A stretch of DNA of 64,000 nucleotides from Pseudomonas sp. S04 (GTDB taxonomy: Bacteria; Pseudomonadota; Gammaproteobacteria; Pseudomonadales; Pseudomonadaceae): positions 3,230,001 through 3,294,000 of the forward strand of contig NZ_CP019427.1 in the NCBI RefSeq assembly GCF_009834545.1, given 5' to 3'. Below, piece by piece: positions 8,292 through 17,223 of this stretch; the first letter of the stretch is position 1, and each line of letters starts with the position of its first letter. The notes beneath the pieces are model-generated. The model did no database searches, was not told the origin of the DNA, and saw only the letters and a list, made by a program, of their open reading frames with translations. Made by a program: the position numbers and the translations under genes.

Positions 8292-10996
8292 GCTGTTTTT
8301 TCAATGTCCGCGGCCACACCGCGTCCCTGAGCCAACTTGTCGATCTGGAACAGTTGCCCGAGCCGGATCGGGAGCAGACCCGCAAAGCCTTACTGGATTA
8401 CCTGAACAAAGGCGGCAAGGTCGAGTCTGTCGACGTGCCAGCCCCCCCGGAGCTGGTGCAGCTGCGCAAGGAAGCCCAGGCCGAAGTTCAGGAGATGCTC
8501 AAGTATCAGGGGGGCAATCCAGACATCACTGCACACCGGCGCGCCATTGACGACGCGGACCGCAGTTACTACACCCGCCAGCACTTTGCGAGGGCCCCCA
8601 CCGACTTCGTTGAGCAGCACCTCAAAACCCTGATCAAGCTCGGCAAGGAGCAAAACAAACGCATCATCGATGTGCTCGAAGGCTCCAGCTTCAGTGGCAA
8701 ACGCGGGGTCAACGATTTCATCGACCGCCCCGCCATGGACGCTGCGCTGTTTCAGCACCGCGACGACCTCGGGCGCTGGAACCGCCTGCTCGAGCGCATC
8801 ACCGCCGACCGCACGATGCTGGTGAATGCCGGTCACTTCCATCGTTCGGCCTGGTATTACGACGCGCAGGATCAACAGCAACTCCACCAGGCGTTCACCG
8901 CCGAATACGCCTGCCTCAAGGACATCTGCCGCAGCGATCACGCCAGCGAAATTCTCCTCGGTTATCTGGAGAAACACCCGGAACTGACCCGGCCACTGTT
9001 CTACACCTTGCCGCTGCGTCTTCAGCCAGAACGGGCCGCGCAATACGCCATGTTGTTCAACGCCGGCATGGGGGTGTTCAACAACCTGCCGCACTGGTTG
9101 GGCGAGTTAAAGAAAATCGAACAGCCGCACCTGCCGGCCCTCGATGATTTACCCGAACACACCCGCGCCGTCGCGGATGCGGCGCAGCACAGTCTCAGCC
9201 CGGCGCTGAACCTGGGTCTGAGCCGAGCGCTGGAAGGGTTCGATCTGGCGGGAGGGAAAATCCCCGACCTCGACGAACTGTTCCGGCGCCTGCCCAAGGC
9301 CTTGTCGGGGCGGATCCTCGATGCGGCGAAAACCACCGGCGTGACCTTTACTGTCGCCAGTCCCGCAGAACACGCGGCGCTGCAAACCAACCTCTAGGAA
9401 CTGCTCAGTGAACGCGATTACCTCAGGACGCTGACCCGTGAACGCAACCAGTTCACCCACAACAAAAACCGGGCGGGGCACAAGACGCCCCGGGCGGTGG
9501 AGTTGCAGGGCGAGATCGTGCGGGTACGCGGGCAGTTGACGCAACTTGAAGGCCGATTGGCCGGGGCGCTGAGTCCGATTGTGGAACTGCCGGATCAGTC
9601 GGTTCGGCTGTATGGCGCGACGCCGGCTCGGGCAGGAGTGACAGTGGTGTTTCCACCGGCGCAGCAGCTGGAGGTGCGCAGTTTGTTGAAGGACATTCGG
9701 CTTGGGGTTCAAGGCGTGCCGAATGCGAAGTTGATTCGGAGTGAGGGGATGGGGTTGTTGGTGTTTTTGGTGCAGGGGGTGAATTTTGTTTCGGTTATAA
9801 GGGAACTGACCAACCAATCCAGGAACAAGCGAACATGGGCTCCCTTGGCCAATGCATTGGCGGCTACCGGGGCCGCTGGGTTCACTGCGGCGCAAAGTCT
9901 CGCCGATACCGCGTTGAAGGCACGTAGCGCTGCACTCGTCGCGGGTCTTCAACACCATGCCTTACAAAATGTGCATGTGCAGATGGGCAAGATGCATGTT
10001 GGATTGGGTTTCTTTACCTACCTTTTTGGTTTTGCCTCTTCAATGGTGGGCCTCATCAACCACCACCAGAACTGGGAGCAGGCGACACGTAGCGGGAATG
10101 CTGCTGCGCAGAATAGTGCAGCACTCGCGACAGCGGGGGCGGCCGGCATGACGACCGTCAACGCCTATGGCTTGGGTCACACCTTGCACGCGGGGTATAC
10201 CGTAGCGATTGCCAGAAATGCTGCAGCAAGAACGGCTGCTTGGGCTGCTGCGGGGACAAGGCTATCTTCCGTATTCTTCCGGTTCAATCTAGCCGGCGCC
10301 CTGTTCACCATTTTGGAATTGGGCGGAACCTGGCTGTACAACCGCTACAACATCAGCGCCCATGATAAATGGCTGAAAACCACACCCTGGAGCCTGGACT
10401 CCGGGACGCGCGGTAACCATACCCTGGATGAATATCAGCGTTATCTGGCCTATTTGCTGAATGCCCCGTACACGCAACTGGGCCCGAACGAGCATGATTC
10501 GTGGCTGAAAAACTTGCTGCTAAAAGCCAAGCCCAGCGACATTCACCTGGTGCTGCCAAGGCTCAAGCTCAGTGATTTCCAGCCACCGTTGAGTGGACAA
10601 CCGGCTCATCGGCTGGGGATCGGCGCCCACCGTCTTTCCGTTCCCCTCCACAATCGTGGTGTACCCCGAGAGCGTAAGGACGTCATCAGTGAGGAAGTCG
10701 CAAACAGCCTGCGCATCGTGCAAACAGGGCCCGACCGGCTGGTGTTATGCCTGCAATACCCGCCGGACCTTGATGCTGAATTTACCCCGGCGTCCGAAAC
10801 GTTGGAGCTGGCAGTCTGTATCCAGAGCTTGAACGCCAAGGGCGCGTGGGTTTCTCACACTCGGGTCATTCGCCTGAACCCTCGGGGTGACGGTCGCTTT
10901 CCGGCGTTAGCCCCTCAATCCGTTACCGAACATCCGCCCATGTTGCTGGTTGAGACCCATTTGCTGGAGTTGGCTGACCATGCCCACCAACCTTGA
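8288..10996 (+). pseudogene. Orphan effector C-terminal copy (class B), interrupted by TAG
   Basis: After an unrelated 18-residue leader (MSCFFNVRGHTASLSQLV) the sequence becomes nearly identical to the main effector from its residue ~327 onward (DLEQLPEPDREQTRK) and runs to the effector C-terminus. The VasX-like N-terminal delivery region is absent. A single base change turns the Lys codon AAG of the main effector (5577-5579) into TAG at 9395-9397. The frame is otherwise open to 10996, so the locus now reads as a 369-residue fragment plus a downstream 499-codon open stretch with a possible GTG start at 9497. The hydrophobic C-terminal half differs from the main effector at many positions (HAGYTVAIARNAAARTAAW against the first copy's RAAINVLVAKNSAARTAAW), so it could hold a different toxin specificity. 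Confidence 0.8.
8342..9790 (+). repeat. 1.45-kb direct repeat of effector bases ~4522-5970
   Basis: Bases from about 8342 to 9790 repeat 4522-5970 of the main effector gene in the same orientation with only scattered substitutions. Similarity drops sharply after the shared GLLVFLVQGVN codons, where the hydrophobic toxin region begins. The near-identity suggests recent duplication or gene conversion, and it gives a long substrate for recombination that could swap the downstream toxin/immunity segment into the full-length gene. Confidence 0.85.
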
Positions 10997-12110
10997 TAGC
11001 CCGATGCCCGCGCCGCAGCTTGAGCAACCTCGAAAAGCCGGTGATGTCGAACCGTTTCCCAGCGGGAAGATCACCTATCTCGCGCCGTTGCCATTGCCGA
11101 CACCGTTGCCGCCGCATGGCCCGCATATCGGGGAACTAAATGAGGTGTACATGGACTTCGGATTGGGATCGCCGCAGGTGTTTATGTGGCAAGTAACATT
11201 AGGTGGACCATTCAGCGGCGCCTTCTCGATTGCATTTTTATTTCCACTAATCGGCGGCTTCATGTTTTTTTTATTCGGCATGGGGTGGGACGATATTTCT
11301 CACGCCATAGAGGGGATCTTCCATGAAACCTATGGACTTGCCCTGGTAACCGGCTTTGTAACCCTACTCATCGGCCTCGGCGTCTGGCACCACAACCACA
11401 ACAAACGCGTCGCCATCATCCCCACCCGCTTCAACCGCCAACGCCGCGAAGTCTGCTTCATGCCCGAAGACGCCACCGAACCCGTCTTCGTCCCTTGGGA
11501 ATCCCTCTCGGCCTGGGTCATCGAAGCCCAAGGCGCCACCCAATACGGCATCCACCGCCAATACGGCATGGGCATCGGCTTCCAGCACGGCGAGACCCTG
11601 ACCAGTGTCGAATTCCCCTGCTTCGGTCTTTCCCTGGCTATCAGCCACTGGGAAGCCATCCGTGGCTACATGGAATACGAAATCCACGACCTCAAATCCA
11701 TTCAAGACCCGCTCGACCTGCAAGGCCCTGACGACCCACCCCACGAAGGCCTGCACACCTTCCACAACGCCCGAGCGCGCATGCACCAGCAAATCCGCGA
11801 CGGCCAACGTGGTCGAATGTCCGGCTTCTTCTGGTACCTGTACCACGTCATGACCCTGTGGACGATTCCCAACCACCTGACCGAATGGGAAGTCCGCCGC
11901 CTTAAGAAAATGGCCCCGCAGGCCATGCCCGAAGCGATGCGCCAATGGTCCGAGCCGCTGCCGAAGGAACAATGGGCCAAACCGAGTGAAGAACTGCTGC
12001 GCCTGAGCGCACAGGTCCACGCCCTGCATAAACGCCAACCGCGACGCCCGATCACCGAGATTTTTGCCGAGGTGCAGCGTTTAAATCCGACCGACAAACG
12101 CCGCGCATGA
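10980..12110 (+). CDS. Membrane immunity-type protein 2 (class B)
   Basis: This 376-residue paralogue of the protein at 7161 starts 17 bases before the end of the orphan effector copy. The N-terminus belongs to a second type (MPTNLDSPMPAPQLEQPRK) shared with the fourth copy. The membrane segments differ from copy 1 (FMWQVTLGGPFSGAFSIAF; ALVTGFVTLLIGLGVWHHN), while the region from ~141 to the end is almost the same. Variation confined to the membrane part suggests that this part sets the match to a particular toxin. Immunity is inferred from position and topology. Its stop overlaps the following ATG (ATGA). Confidence 0.75.
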   Translation: MPTNLDSPMPAPQLEQPRKAGDVEPFPSGKITYLAPLPLPTPLPPHGPHIGELNEVYMDFGLGSPQVFMWQVTLGGPFSGAFSIAFLFPLIGGFMFFLFGMGWDDISHAIEGIFHETYGLALVTGFVTLLIGLGVWHHNHNKRVAIIPTRFNRQRREVCFMPEDATEPVFVPWESLSAWVIEAQGATQYGIHRQYGMGIGFQHGETLTSVEFPCFGLSLAISHWEAIRGYMEYEIHDLKSIQDPLDLQGPDDPPHEGLHTFHNARARMHQQIRDGQRGRMSGFFWYLYHVMTLWTIPNHLTEWEVRRLKKMAPQAMPEAMRQWSEPLPKEQWAKPSEELLRLSAQVHALHKRQPRRPITEIFAEVQRLNPTDKRRA

Positions 12111-12574
12111 GCTGTTATAGCCGTAAAGCCCTGCTCGACTATCAGGAAAAATGCCCGGAGCTGAGCCGGAGTGGCAAAGCGACTCATCGCCTGGGGATCG
12201 GCGCCCACCGTCTTTCCGTTCCCCTCCACAATCGTGGTGTACCCCGAGAGCGTAAGGACGTCATCAGCGAAGAAGTGGTGAACAGCCTGCGCATCGTGCA
12301 AACAGGACCCGACCGGCTGGTGTTATGCCTGCAATACCCGCTGGACCCTGATGCTGAATTTACCCCGGAGTCCGAAACGTTGGAGCTGGCGGTCTGCATA
12401 CAGACCTTGAACGCCAAGGGGGTGTGGGAGTCGCTGACTGACGTTATTCACCTCAATCCGCGCGGTAAGGGCCATCTCCCTTCGTTGCCCCGTCAATCCG
12501 TTAACGAGCATCCACCGTTGTTGCTGGTTGAAACCCATCTGCTGGAGCTGGCCGACCATGCCCACCAAGATTGA
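12107..12574 (+). CDS. Effector C-terminal tail fragment, class A
   Basis: This 155-residue frame carries a short leader (MSCYSRKALLDYQEKCPELSR) joined directly to the last ~130 residues of the effector (HRLGIGAHRLSVPLHNRG to LLELADHAHQD). All the hydrophobic, presumably toxic, segments and the delivery region are missing. The ending HAHQD and the phrase CIQTLNA match the main effector (class A), not the orphan copy. The start overlaps the previous stop by ATGA and the next immunity-type gene starts 17 bases before its end, so it bridges two immunity-type genes without a gap. It may be only a relic, or it may be kept because it couples translation of the downstream gene. It is listed as CDS because the frame is fully open. 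Confidence 0.65.
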   Translation: MSCYSRKALLDYQEKCPELSRSGKATHRLGIGAHRLSVPLHNRGVPRERKDVISEEVVNSLRIVQTGPDRLVLCLQYPLDPDAEFTPESETLELAVCIQTLNAKGVWESLTDVIHLNPRGKGHLPSLPRQSVNEHPPLLLVETHLLELADHAHQD

Positions 12575-13688
12575 TAGCCTCGTGCCGACCTTGCACCTTG
12601 CGCAATCCCGAAATGCCGGCGATGTCGAGCCGTTTCCCAGTGGGAGAATCACTTATCTCGCGCCTCTGCCATTGCCGACAGCGATGCCGCCGCACGGTCC
12701 CCATATCGGCGATCTGAATGAGGTGTTCATGGATTTTGGCTTGGGTTCACCGCAGGTGTTTTCATGGCAGGTCGTATTAGGATTACCGTTCAGTGGTACC
12801 TTCATGATCGCCTTCCTCTTTCCGCTAATGGGCGGCTTCCTTGGACTCGTACTTGGATATAGCTGGGAAGATACTAGAGATTCCATCGAAGGGATCTTCC
12901 ATGCGTCCTGCGGACTAGCCCTGATAACCGGCTTCTCTGCTCTAGCCATCCTCTTCTTCACTTGGCTCCACTATCACAACAAACGCGCCGCCATCATCCC
13001 CACCCGCTTCAACCGCCAACGCCGCGAAGTCTGCTTCATGCCCGAAGACGCCACCGACCCCGTCTTCGTCCCTTGGGAATCCCTCTCCGCCTGGGTCATC
13101 GAAGCCCAAGGCGCCACCCAGTACGGCATCCACCGCCAATACGGCATGGGCATCGGTTTCCAGCACGGCGAGACCCTGACCAGCGTCGAATTCCCCTGCT
13201 TCGGTCTTTCCCTGGCCATCAGCCACTGGGAAGCCATCCGTGGCTACATGGAATACGAAATCCACGACCTCAAATCCATCCAGGACCCGCAGGACCTGCA
13301 AGGCCCCGACGACCCACCCCACGAAGGCCTGCACACTTTTCACAACGCGCGCGCGCGCATGCATCAGCAAATCCGTGACGGTTCACGCAACCGGCTCTCG
13401 GGATTTTTTTGGTACCTGTACCACGTCATGACCCTGTGGACGATTCCCAACCACCTGACCGAATGGGAAGTCCGCCGCCTCCAGAAAATGGCCCCGCAGG
13501 CCTTGCCCGAAGTGATGCGCCAATGGTCGGAACCGCTGCCGAAGGAACAATGGGCGAAACCGAGTGAAGAACTGCTGCGCCTGAGCGCACAGGTCCACGC
13601 CCTGCATAAACGCCAACCGCGACGCCCGATCACCGAGATTTTTGCCGAGGTGCAGCGTTTAAATCCGACCGACAAACGCCGCGCATGA
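12558..13688 (+). CDS. Membrane immunity-type protein 3 (class A)
   Basis: This is the third 376-residue copy. Its N-terminus (MPTKIDSLVPTLHLAQSR) is identical to copy 1 for about 40 residues. The first membrane segment is the most divergent of the four (LPFSGTFMIAFLFPLMGGF, then LGLVLGYSWEDTRDSIEG where the others have FGMGWDDxxHAI). The second (GLALITGFSALAILFFTWLHYH) is close to copy 1. The conserved C-terminal part is retained. No cognate toxin segment remains next to it, only the 155-residue tail upstream, so it would be an orphan immunity gene, of a kind thought to protect against toxins carried by relatives (inference). Confidence 0.72.
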   Translation: MPTKIDSLVPTLHLAQSRNAGDVEPFPSGRITYLAPLPLPTAMPPHGPHIGDLNEVFMDFGLGSPQVFSWQVVLGLPFSGTFMIAFLFPLMGGFLGLVLGYSWEDTRDSIEGIFHASCGLALITGFSALAILFFTWLHYHNKRAAIIPTRFNRQRREVCFMPEDATDPVFVPWESLSAWVIEAQGATQYGIHRQYGMGIGFQHGETLTSVEFPCFGLSLAISHWEAIRGYMEYEIHDLKSIQDPQDLQGPDDPPHEGLHTFHNARARMHQQIRDGSRNRLSGFFWYLYHVMTLWTIPNHLTEWEVRRLQKMAPQALPEVMRQWSEPLPKEQWAKPSEELLRLSAQVHALHKRQPRRPITEIFAEVQRLNPTDKRRA

Positions 13689-14152
13689 GCTGTTATAGCC
13701 GTAAAGCCCTGCTCGACTATCAGGAAAAATGCCCGGAGCTGAGCCGGAGTGGCAAAGCGACTCATCGCCTGGGGATCGGCGCCCACCGTCTTTCCGTGCC
13801 GCTCCACAGTCGTGGAGTACCGCGCGAGCGCAAGGACGTTATCAGTGAGGAAGTGGCAAACAGCCTGCGCATTGTGCAAACAGGACCCGACCGGTTGGTG
13901 TTATGCCTGCAATACCCGCTGGACCTTGATGCTGAATTTACCCCGGCGTCCGAAACGTTGGAGCTGGCAGTCTGTATCCAGAGCTTGAACGCCAAGGGCG
14001 CGTGGGTTTCTCGCATTCGGATCGTTCGCCTGAACCCTCGGGGTGACGGTCGCTTTCCGGCGTTAGCCCCTCAATCCGTTACCGAGCATCCGCCCATGTT
14101 GCTGGTTGAGACCCATTTGCTGGAGTTGGCTGACCATGCCCACCAACCTTGA
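13685..14152 (+). CDS. Effector C-terminal tail fragment, class B
   Basis: This 155-residue frame has the same leader and the same fusion point as the one at 12107. Its body matches the orphan effector copy (CIQSLNAKGAWVS, GDGRFPALAPQSV, ending HAHQP), which places it in class B. It overlaps the previous stop (ATGA) and the next immunity-type start (17 bases). It has no membrane segment and no delivery domain, so toxicity is unlikely. The leader resembles the effector stretch LLGYLEKHPELTRPL, suggesting an internal deletion of an ancestral longer copy that happened before the class A/B block was duplicated. Confidence 0.65.
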   Translation: MSCYSRKALLDYQEKCPELSRSGKATHRLGIGAHRLSVPLHSRGVPRERKDVISEEVANSLRIVQTGPDRLVLCLQYPLDLDAEFTPASETLELAVCIQSLNAKGAWVSRIRIVRLNPRGDGRFPALAPQSVTEHPPMLLVETHLLELADHAHQP

Positions 14153-15266
14153 TAGCCCGATACCCGCGCCGCAGCTTGAGCAACCTCGAAAAGCCGGTGA
14201 TGTCGAACCGTTTCCCAGCGGGAAGATCACCTATCTCGCGCCGTTGCCATTGCCGACACCGTTGCCGCCGCATGGTCCGCATATCGGGGATCTGAATGAC
14301 GTGTACATGGACTTTGGCTTGGGTTCACCGCAGGTGTTTTCATGGCAGGTCGTATTAGGTGGACCATTCAGCGTTGCCTTCTCGATCGCATTTTTGATAC
14401 CTCTATTTGGCGGCTTCATGTTTTTTTTGTTCGGGATGGGTTGGGACGATGTTTCTCATGCCATAAAAGGGGTTTTCAATGAGGCGTACGGACCAGCCAT
14501 ACAGGGCGGTTTTTTAATGCTGCTCATCCTCCTCTGCACTTGGCGCCACACCCACAATAAACGCGTCCACATCATCCCCACCCGCTTCAACCGCCAACGC
14601 CGCGAAGTCTGCTTCATGCCCGAAGACGCCACCGAACCCGTCTTCGTCACTTGGGAATCCCTCTCCGCCTGGGTCATCGAAGCCCAAGGCGCCACTCAAT
14701 ACGGCATCCACCGCCAATACGGCATGGGCATCGGTTTCCAGCACGGCGAGACCCTGACCAGCGTCGAATTCCCCTGCTTCGGTCTTTCCCTGGCCATCAG
14801 CCACTGGGAAGCGATTCGCGGCTACATGGAATACGAAATCCACGACCTCAAATCCATCCAGGACCCGCTAGACCTGCAAGGCCCGAACGACCCGCCCCAC
14901 GAAGGCCTGCACACCTTCCACAACGCCCGCGCCCGTATGCACCAGCAAATCCGTGACGGCCAACGTGGTCGAGTGTCCGGTTTCTTCTGGTACCTGTACC
15001 ACGTGATGACCCTGTGGACGATTCCCAACTACCTGACCGAATGGGAAGTCCGCCGCCTACAGAAAATGGCCCCGCACGCATTACCCGAAGCGATGCGCCA
15101 ATGGTCCGAGCCGTTACCGAAGGATCAATGGGCCAAGCCGAGTGAAGAATTGCTGCGCATGAGCGCACAGGTACGAGCACTGCACAAGCGACAGCCAAGA
15201 CGAGCCATTACCGAGATTTTTGCCGAGGCCCAGCGCTTGAACCCGACCGACAAACATCACGCATGA
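14136..15266 (+). CDS. Membrane immunity-type protein 4 (class B)
   Basis: This fourth 376-residue copy has the class B N-terminus (MPTNLDSPIPAPQLEQPRK). Its first membrane segment is close to copy 1 (IPLFGGFMFFLFGMGWDDV, SHAIKGVFNEAYG), but the second is unique (PAIQGGFLMLLILLCTWRH), so it looks like a mosaic of copies 1 and 2 with its own second helix. The conserved C-terminal part is present with a few substitutions, ending PTDKHHA instead of PTDKRRA. It is the last gene of the island; the sequence after it is unrelated. Confidence 0.72.
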   Translation: MPTNLDSPIPAPQLEQPRKAGDVEPFPSGKITYLAPLPLPTPLPPHGPHIGDLNDVYMDFGLGSPQVFSWQVVLGGPFSVAFSIAFLIPLFGGFMFFLFGMGWDDVSHAIKGVFNEAYGPAIQGGFLMLLILLCTWRHTHNKRVHIIPTRFNRQRREVCFMPEDATEPVFVTWESLSAWVIEAQGATQYGIHRQYGMGIGFQHGETLTSVEFPCFGLSLAISHWEAIRGYMEYEIHDLKSIQDPLDLQGPNDPPHEGLHTFHNARARMHQQIRDGQRGRVSGFFWYLYHVMTLWTIPNYLTEWEVRRLQKMAPHALPEAMRQWSEPLPKDQWAKPSEELLRMSAQVRALHKRQPRRAITEIFAEAQRLNPTDKHHA

Positions 15267-15281
15267 GTTATTTCAGGTTAA

Positions 15282-15554
15282 TTAACCGACCAACACCAGC
15301 GTCAACCCCACAACCACCGCCAACACAAGCGCCCAGCTCAACATCAACCGCCGCCACAGTCGCAGCGCGTGGCGCATCTCCATGAAGCCATCGGTGATCA
15401 ACCACGCTTTGCCGACCGCCACCAGCAAAATGACCACCGACAGCAGCCACGTCGCGCCCATCTGTGCCAGCACCACCGTGCACACGCTTAACGTGGCCAG
15501 CGCTGCCCAGCAGACCAGCAAGAACCTGGAAGCGATTCGATCGGGTGTTCGCAA
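15282..15554 (-). CDS. NorF-like small membrane protein (cytochrome oxidase subunit IV type)
   Basis: This small, strongly hydrophobic protein has three predicted membrane helices (FLLVCWAALATLSVCTVVLA; ATWLLSVVILLVAVGKAWLI; RLMLSWALVLAVVVGLTLVLV) and the motif ITDGFMEMRHA. The motif is typical of the COX4/NorF-like proteins found beside nitric oxide reductase genes, where they are thought to help activity or assembly. The start is uncertain. I propose TTG at 15554 because the family begins a few residues before RFLLVCW; the frame is open to 15650, but that extension does not look like the family. It ends 15 bases from the stop of the convergent immunity-type gene, so the island junction lies right at its 3' end. 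It could be a decaying remnant. Confidence 0.5.
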   Translation of the reverse strand: MRTPDRIASRFLLVCWAALATLSVCTVVLAQMGATWLLSVVILLVAVGKAWLITDGFMEMRHALRLWRRLMLSWALVLAVVVGLTLVLVG

Positions 15555-15804
15555 GACTGGGTACGGTCCATGGGCTGCCTGTTCCAAAAGCGGATTCAAG
15601 GAACACGCTACGGGCCCCTGCGACAACCTGGCAAATGAGATGGCCGGCAAACTTGATCGTCGTCAAGCGAACATTGGCCTGCTCGGGCATAGCCGTGCAC
15701 GGCACTAAGAACCTGCGTTCTGCGCTGCAGTTTCAGCACATCGCAAAGGTCTTGCCTGAGGAGAAATGGAGTGCTGATCAGCAATAGAAAAACGTTTGCT
15801 CTGA

Positions 15805-16077
<273 letters not shown>

Positions 16078-16078
<1 letters not shown>

Positions 16079-16146
16079 TTGGGATCGAGTACGCCCTGAT
16101 CGCAGCGGGCGATCAGCTCGCCGGGGTTGTGTAGGATATCGAGCAT
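16078..16146 (-). pseudogene. Truncated 5' end of an unidentified gene
   Basis: From the ATG at 16146 the minus strand reads MLDILHNPGELIARCDQGVLDPNF, a natural-looking protein start 48 bases downstream of an FNR-type box. It then runs into the antisense of the nirS remnant at about 16078. I do not recognise the gene. The likely reading is that a deletion joined the first two dozen codons of one anaerobically controlled gene to the interior of nirS. Confidence 0.3.
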
Positions 16147-16194
16147 GACGGGGCTCCGAGACTGGCTGCGGATCAACAGTGTGATCAATACGCC

Positions 16195-16208
16195 TTGATT
16201 TGCGTCAA
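16195..16208. promoter_or_regulatory. FNR/Anr/Dnr-type box
   Basis: TTGATTTGCGTCAA matches the consensus TTGAT-N4-ATCAA at 9 of 10 fixed positions. It precedes the truncated minus-strand start at 16146. Such boxes bind the oxygen- and NO-responsive regulators Anr and Dnr that control denitrification genes in Pseudomonas. Confidence 0.55.
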
Positions 16209-16252
16209 GCACAAACAAAGTCCTGGAAGGACAGACCACCGGTCAACGCCGA

Positions 16253-16696
16253 TCACCAGGTCAGATAGAACATAGCCTTGGCCAGCAGCACGATAACGAT
16301 CATGTGACAGAACAGGCTGACGTGTATGAACCGCAGGTATCGCGGGCTCATTCGGCCACTTTTGAACAAAAACATGGCCATCAGGAAGTGCAGCAGTACG
16401 CTTGCGGCCACCACGATTTTCAAGGCCAGTAATGTGCCGAACGATGAAGCCCATGGTGCGCCAAGGACTGGCAGGTAGCGCAGCCAGACCATGCCCAGCC
16501 CCGCACTGAATAACACCAGCAGCACCCACGGCATCAGCGAACGCGCGCGCCGACCGATGCCCTGCTCGACCAGCAGCATGACCCTGGCGGGTAGCTGTTT
16601 GCGGATGTTTTCCAGGAACAGGACCTCAAAGAACACCGTGCCGATAAAGATCAGGGCGGCAAACAGGTGCAGCGTCAGAAGAAGCGGATAGATCAT
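16253..16696 (-). CDS. Small four-helix membrane protein (CopD-like fold)
   Basis: This 147-residue protein has four hydrophobic segments (LLLTLHLFAALIFIGTVFFE; RSLMPWVLLVLFSAGLGMVW; FGTLLALKIVVAASVLLHFL; IHVSLFCHMIVIVLLAKAMF). His residues near the helix ends (TLHLFAAL, VLLHFLM, FIHVSLFCHM) recall CopD-like or b-type cytochrome proteins. I chose the ATG at 16696; another in-frame ATG lies at 16717. An FNR-type box is 92 bases upstream, so it probably belonged to the same anaerobic respiration locus as the nirS and norC remnants and, unlike them, is still open. The exact function is unknown. Confidence 0.6.
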   Translation of the reverse strand: MIYPLLLTLHLFAALIFIGTVFFEVLFLENIRKQLPARVMLLVEQGIGRRARSLMPWVLLVLFSAGLGMVWLRYLPVLGAPWASSFGTLLALKIVVAASVLLHFLMAMFLFKSGRMSPRYLRFIHVSLFCHMIVIVLLAKAMFYLTW

Positions 16697-16788
16697 GGTG
16701 GCTTCGCCTAGAGTCAAGACAACCCGCTACGCCACAAGCGCACGGGATGTCGGTCTCTAGAGACTACAGAGCCGCCCGTTCCATGTGG

Positions 16789-16802
16789 TTGACATCGATC
16801 AA
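16789..16802. promoter_or_regulatory. FNR/Anr/Dnr-type box
   Basis: TTGACATCGATCAA matches TTGAT-N4-ATCAA at 9 of 10 fixed positions. It lies between the minus-strand membrane protein gene (start 16696) and the plus-strand cobalamin riboswitch, so it could serve either side. A perfect 12-bp palindrome GTCTCTAGAGAC lies nearby at 16753-16764. Confidence 0.55.
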
Positions 16803-16898
16803 GTAAGCCACAACGCCCCCACTCTGAATCGCCGCGGGTTTTGTAGCCCGTGAACAGAACATACGTTCGCCTCCAACTCCCCAATCGACTACCATGCC

Positions 16899-17066
16899 GC
16901 CGCCGGTTTCCACTTGGGAATAATAGGGAATCCGTGATGCGCGCAACGCATCAAACGGAACTGCCCCCGCAACTGTAGGTGCTGAGCCTGCTCCTTAACT
17001 GCCACTGGGATCACCCGGGAAGGCTGGAGCACGCCATGACGCATCAGTCAGGAGACCTGCCGGCGA
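16899..17066 (+). ncRNA. Cobalamin riboswitch
   Basis: The conserved core is clear: GGGAATCCGTGATGC, then CTGCCCCCGCAACTGTA, then GCCACTGGGATCACCCGGGAAGGC, then the B12-box-like AGTCAGGAGACCTGCCGGC. The flanking GCCGGTTTCC and ACCTGCCGGC pair to close the structure. A hairpin TGTCC-GGGAG-GGACA follows at about 17089-17103 and may be part of the expression platform. The element is 157 bases upstream of a BtuF-type gene, so the importer operon should be switched off when cobalamin is plentiful. The remaining leader up to 17223 holds no gene. Confidence 0.93.
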
Positions 17067-17223
17067 CGCAACAATCACTAACCGGCGGGGTGTCCGGGAG
17101 GGACATCCTTGCGCGTGCGTCACTTTGGTGATCGACCCCTGCCCGGCTTTTCGGCAGCGCTCGTTGATGTGTTTCCAGGCCCTACACCCCAGCTCCGTGT
17201 ACGGTTCAAATGGAGATTGCATC

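Noticed and set aside
9395..9397. TAG in the orphan effector as a recoded (pyrrolysine-like) codon
   Set aside because: The parent copy has Lys AAG at the same place, and Pseudomonas has no known TAG recoding. A simple nonsense mutation explains it.
15268..15705. 145-codon minus-strand frame overlapping the norF-like gene
   Set aside because: It is in a different frame from the helix-rich NorF-like reading and contains no hydrophobic or conserved segment.
16899..17104. Small coding frame through the leader of the btu operon
   Set aside because: The conserved cobalamin riboswitch core occupies this stretch. The frame has no start signal and no protein features.
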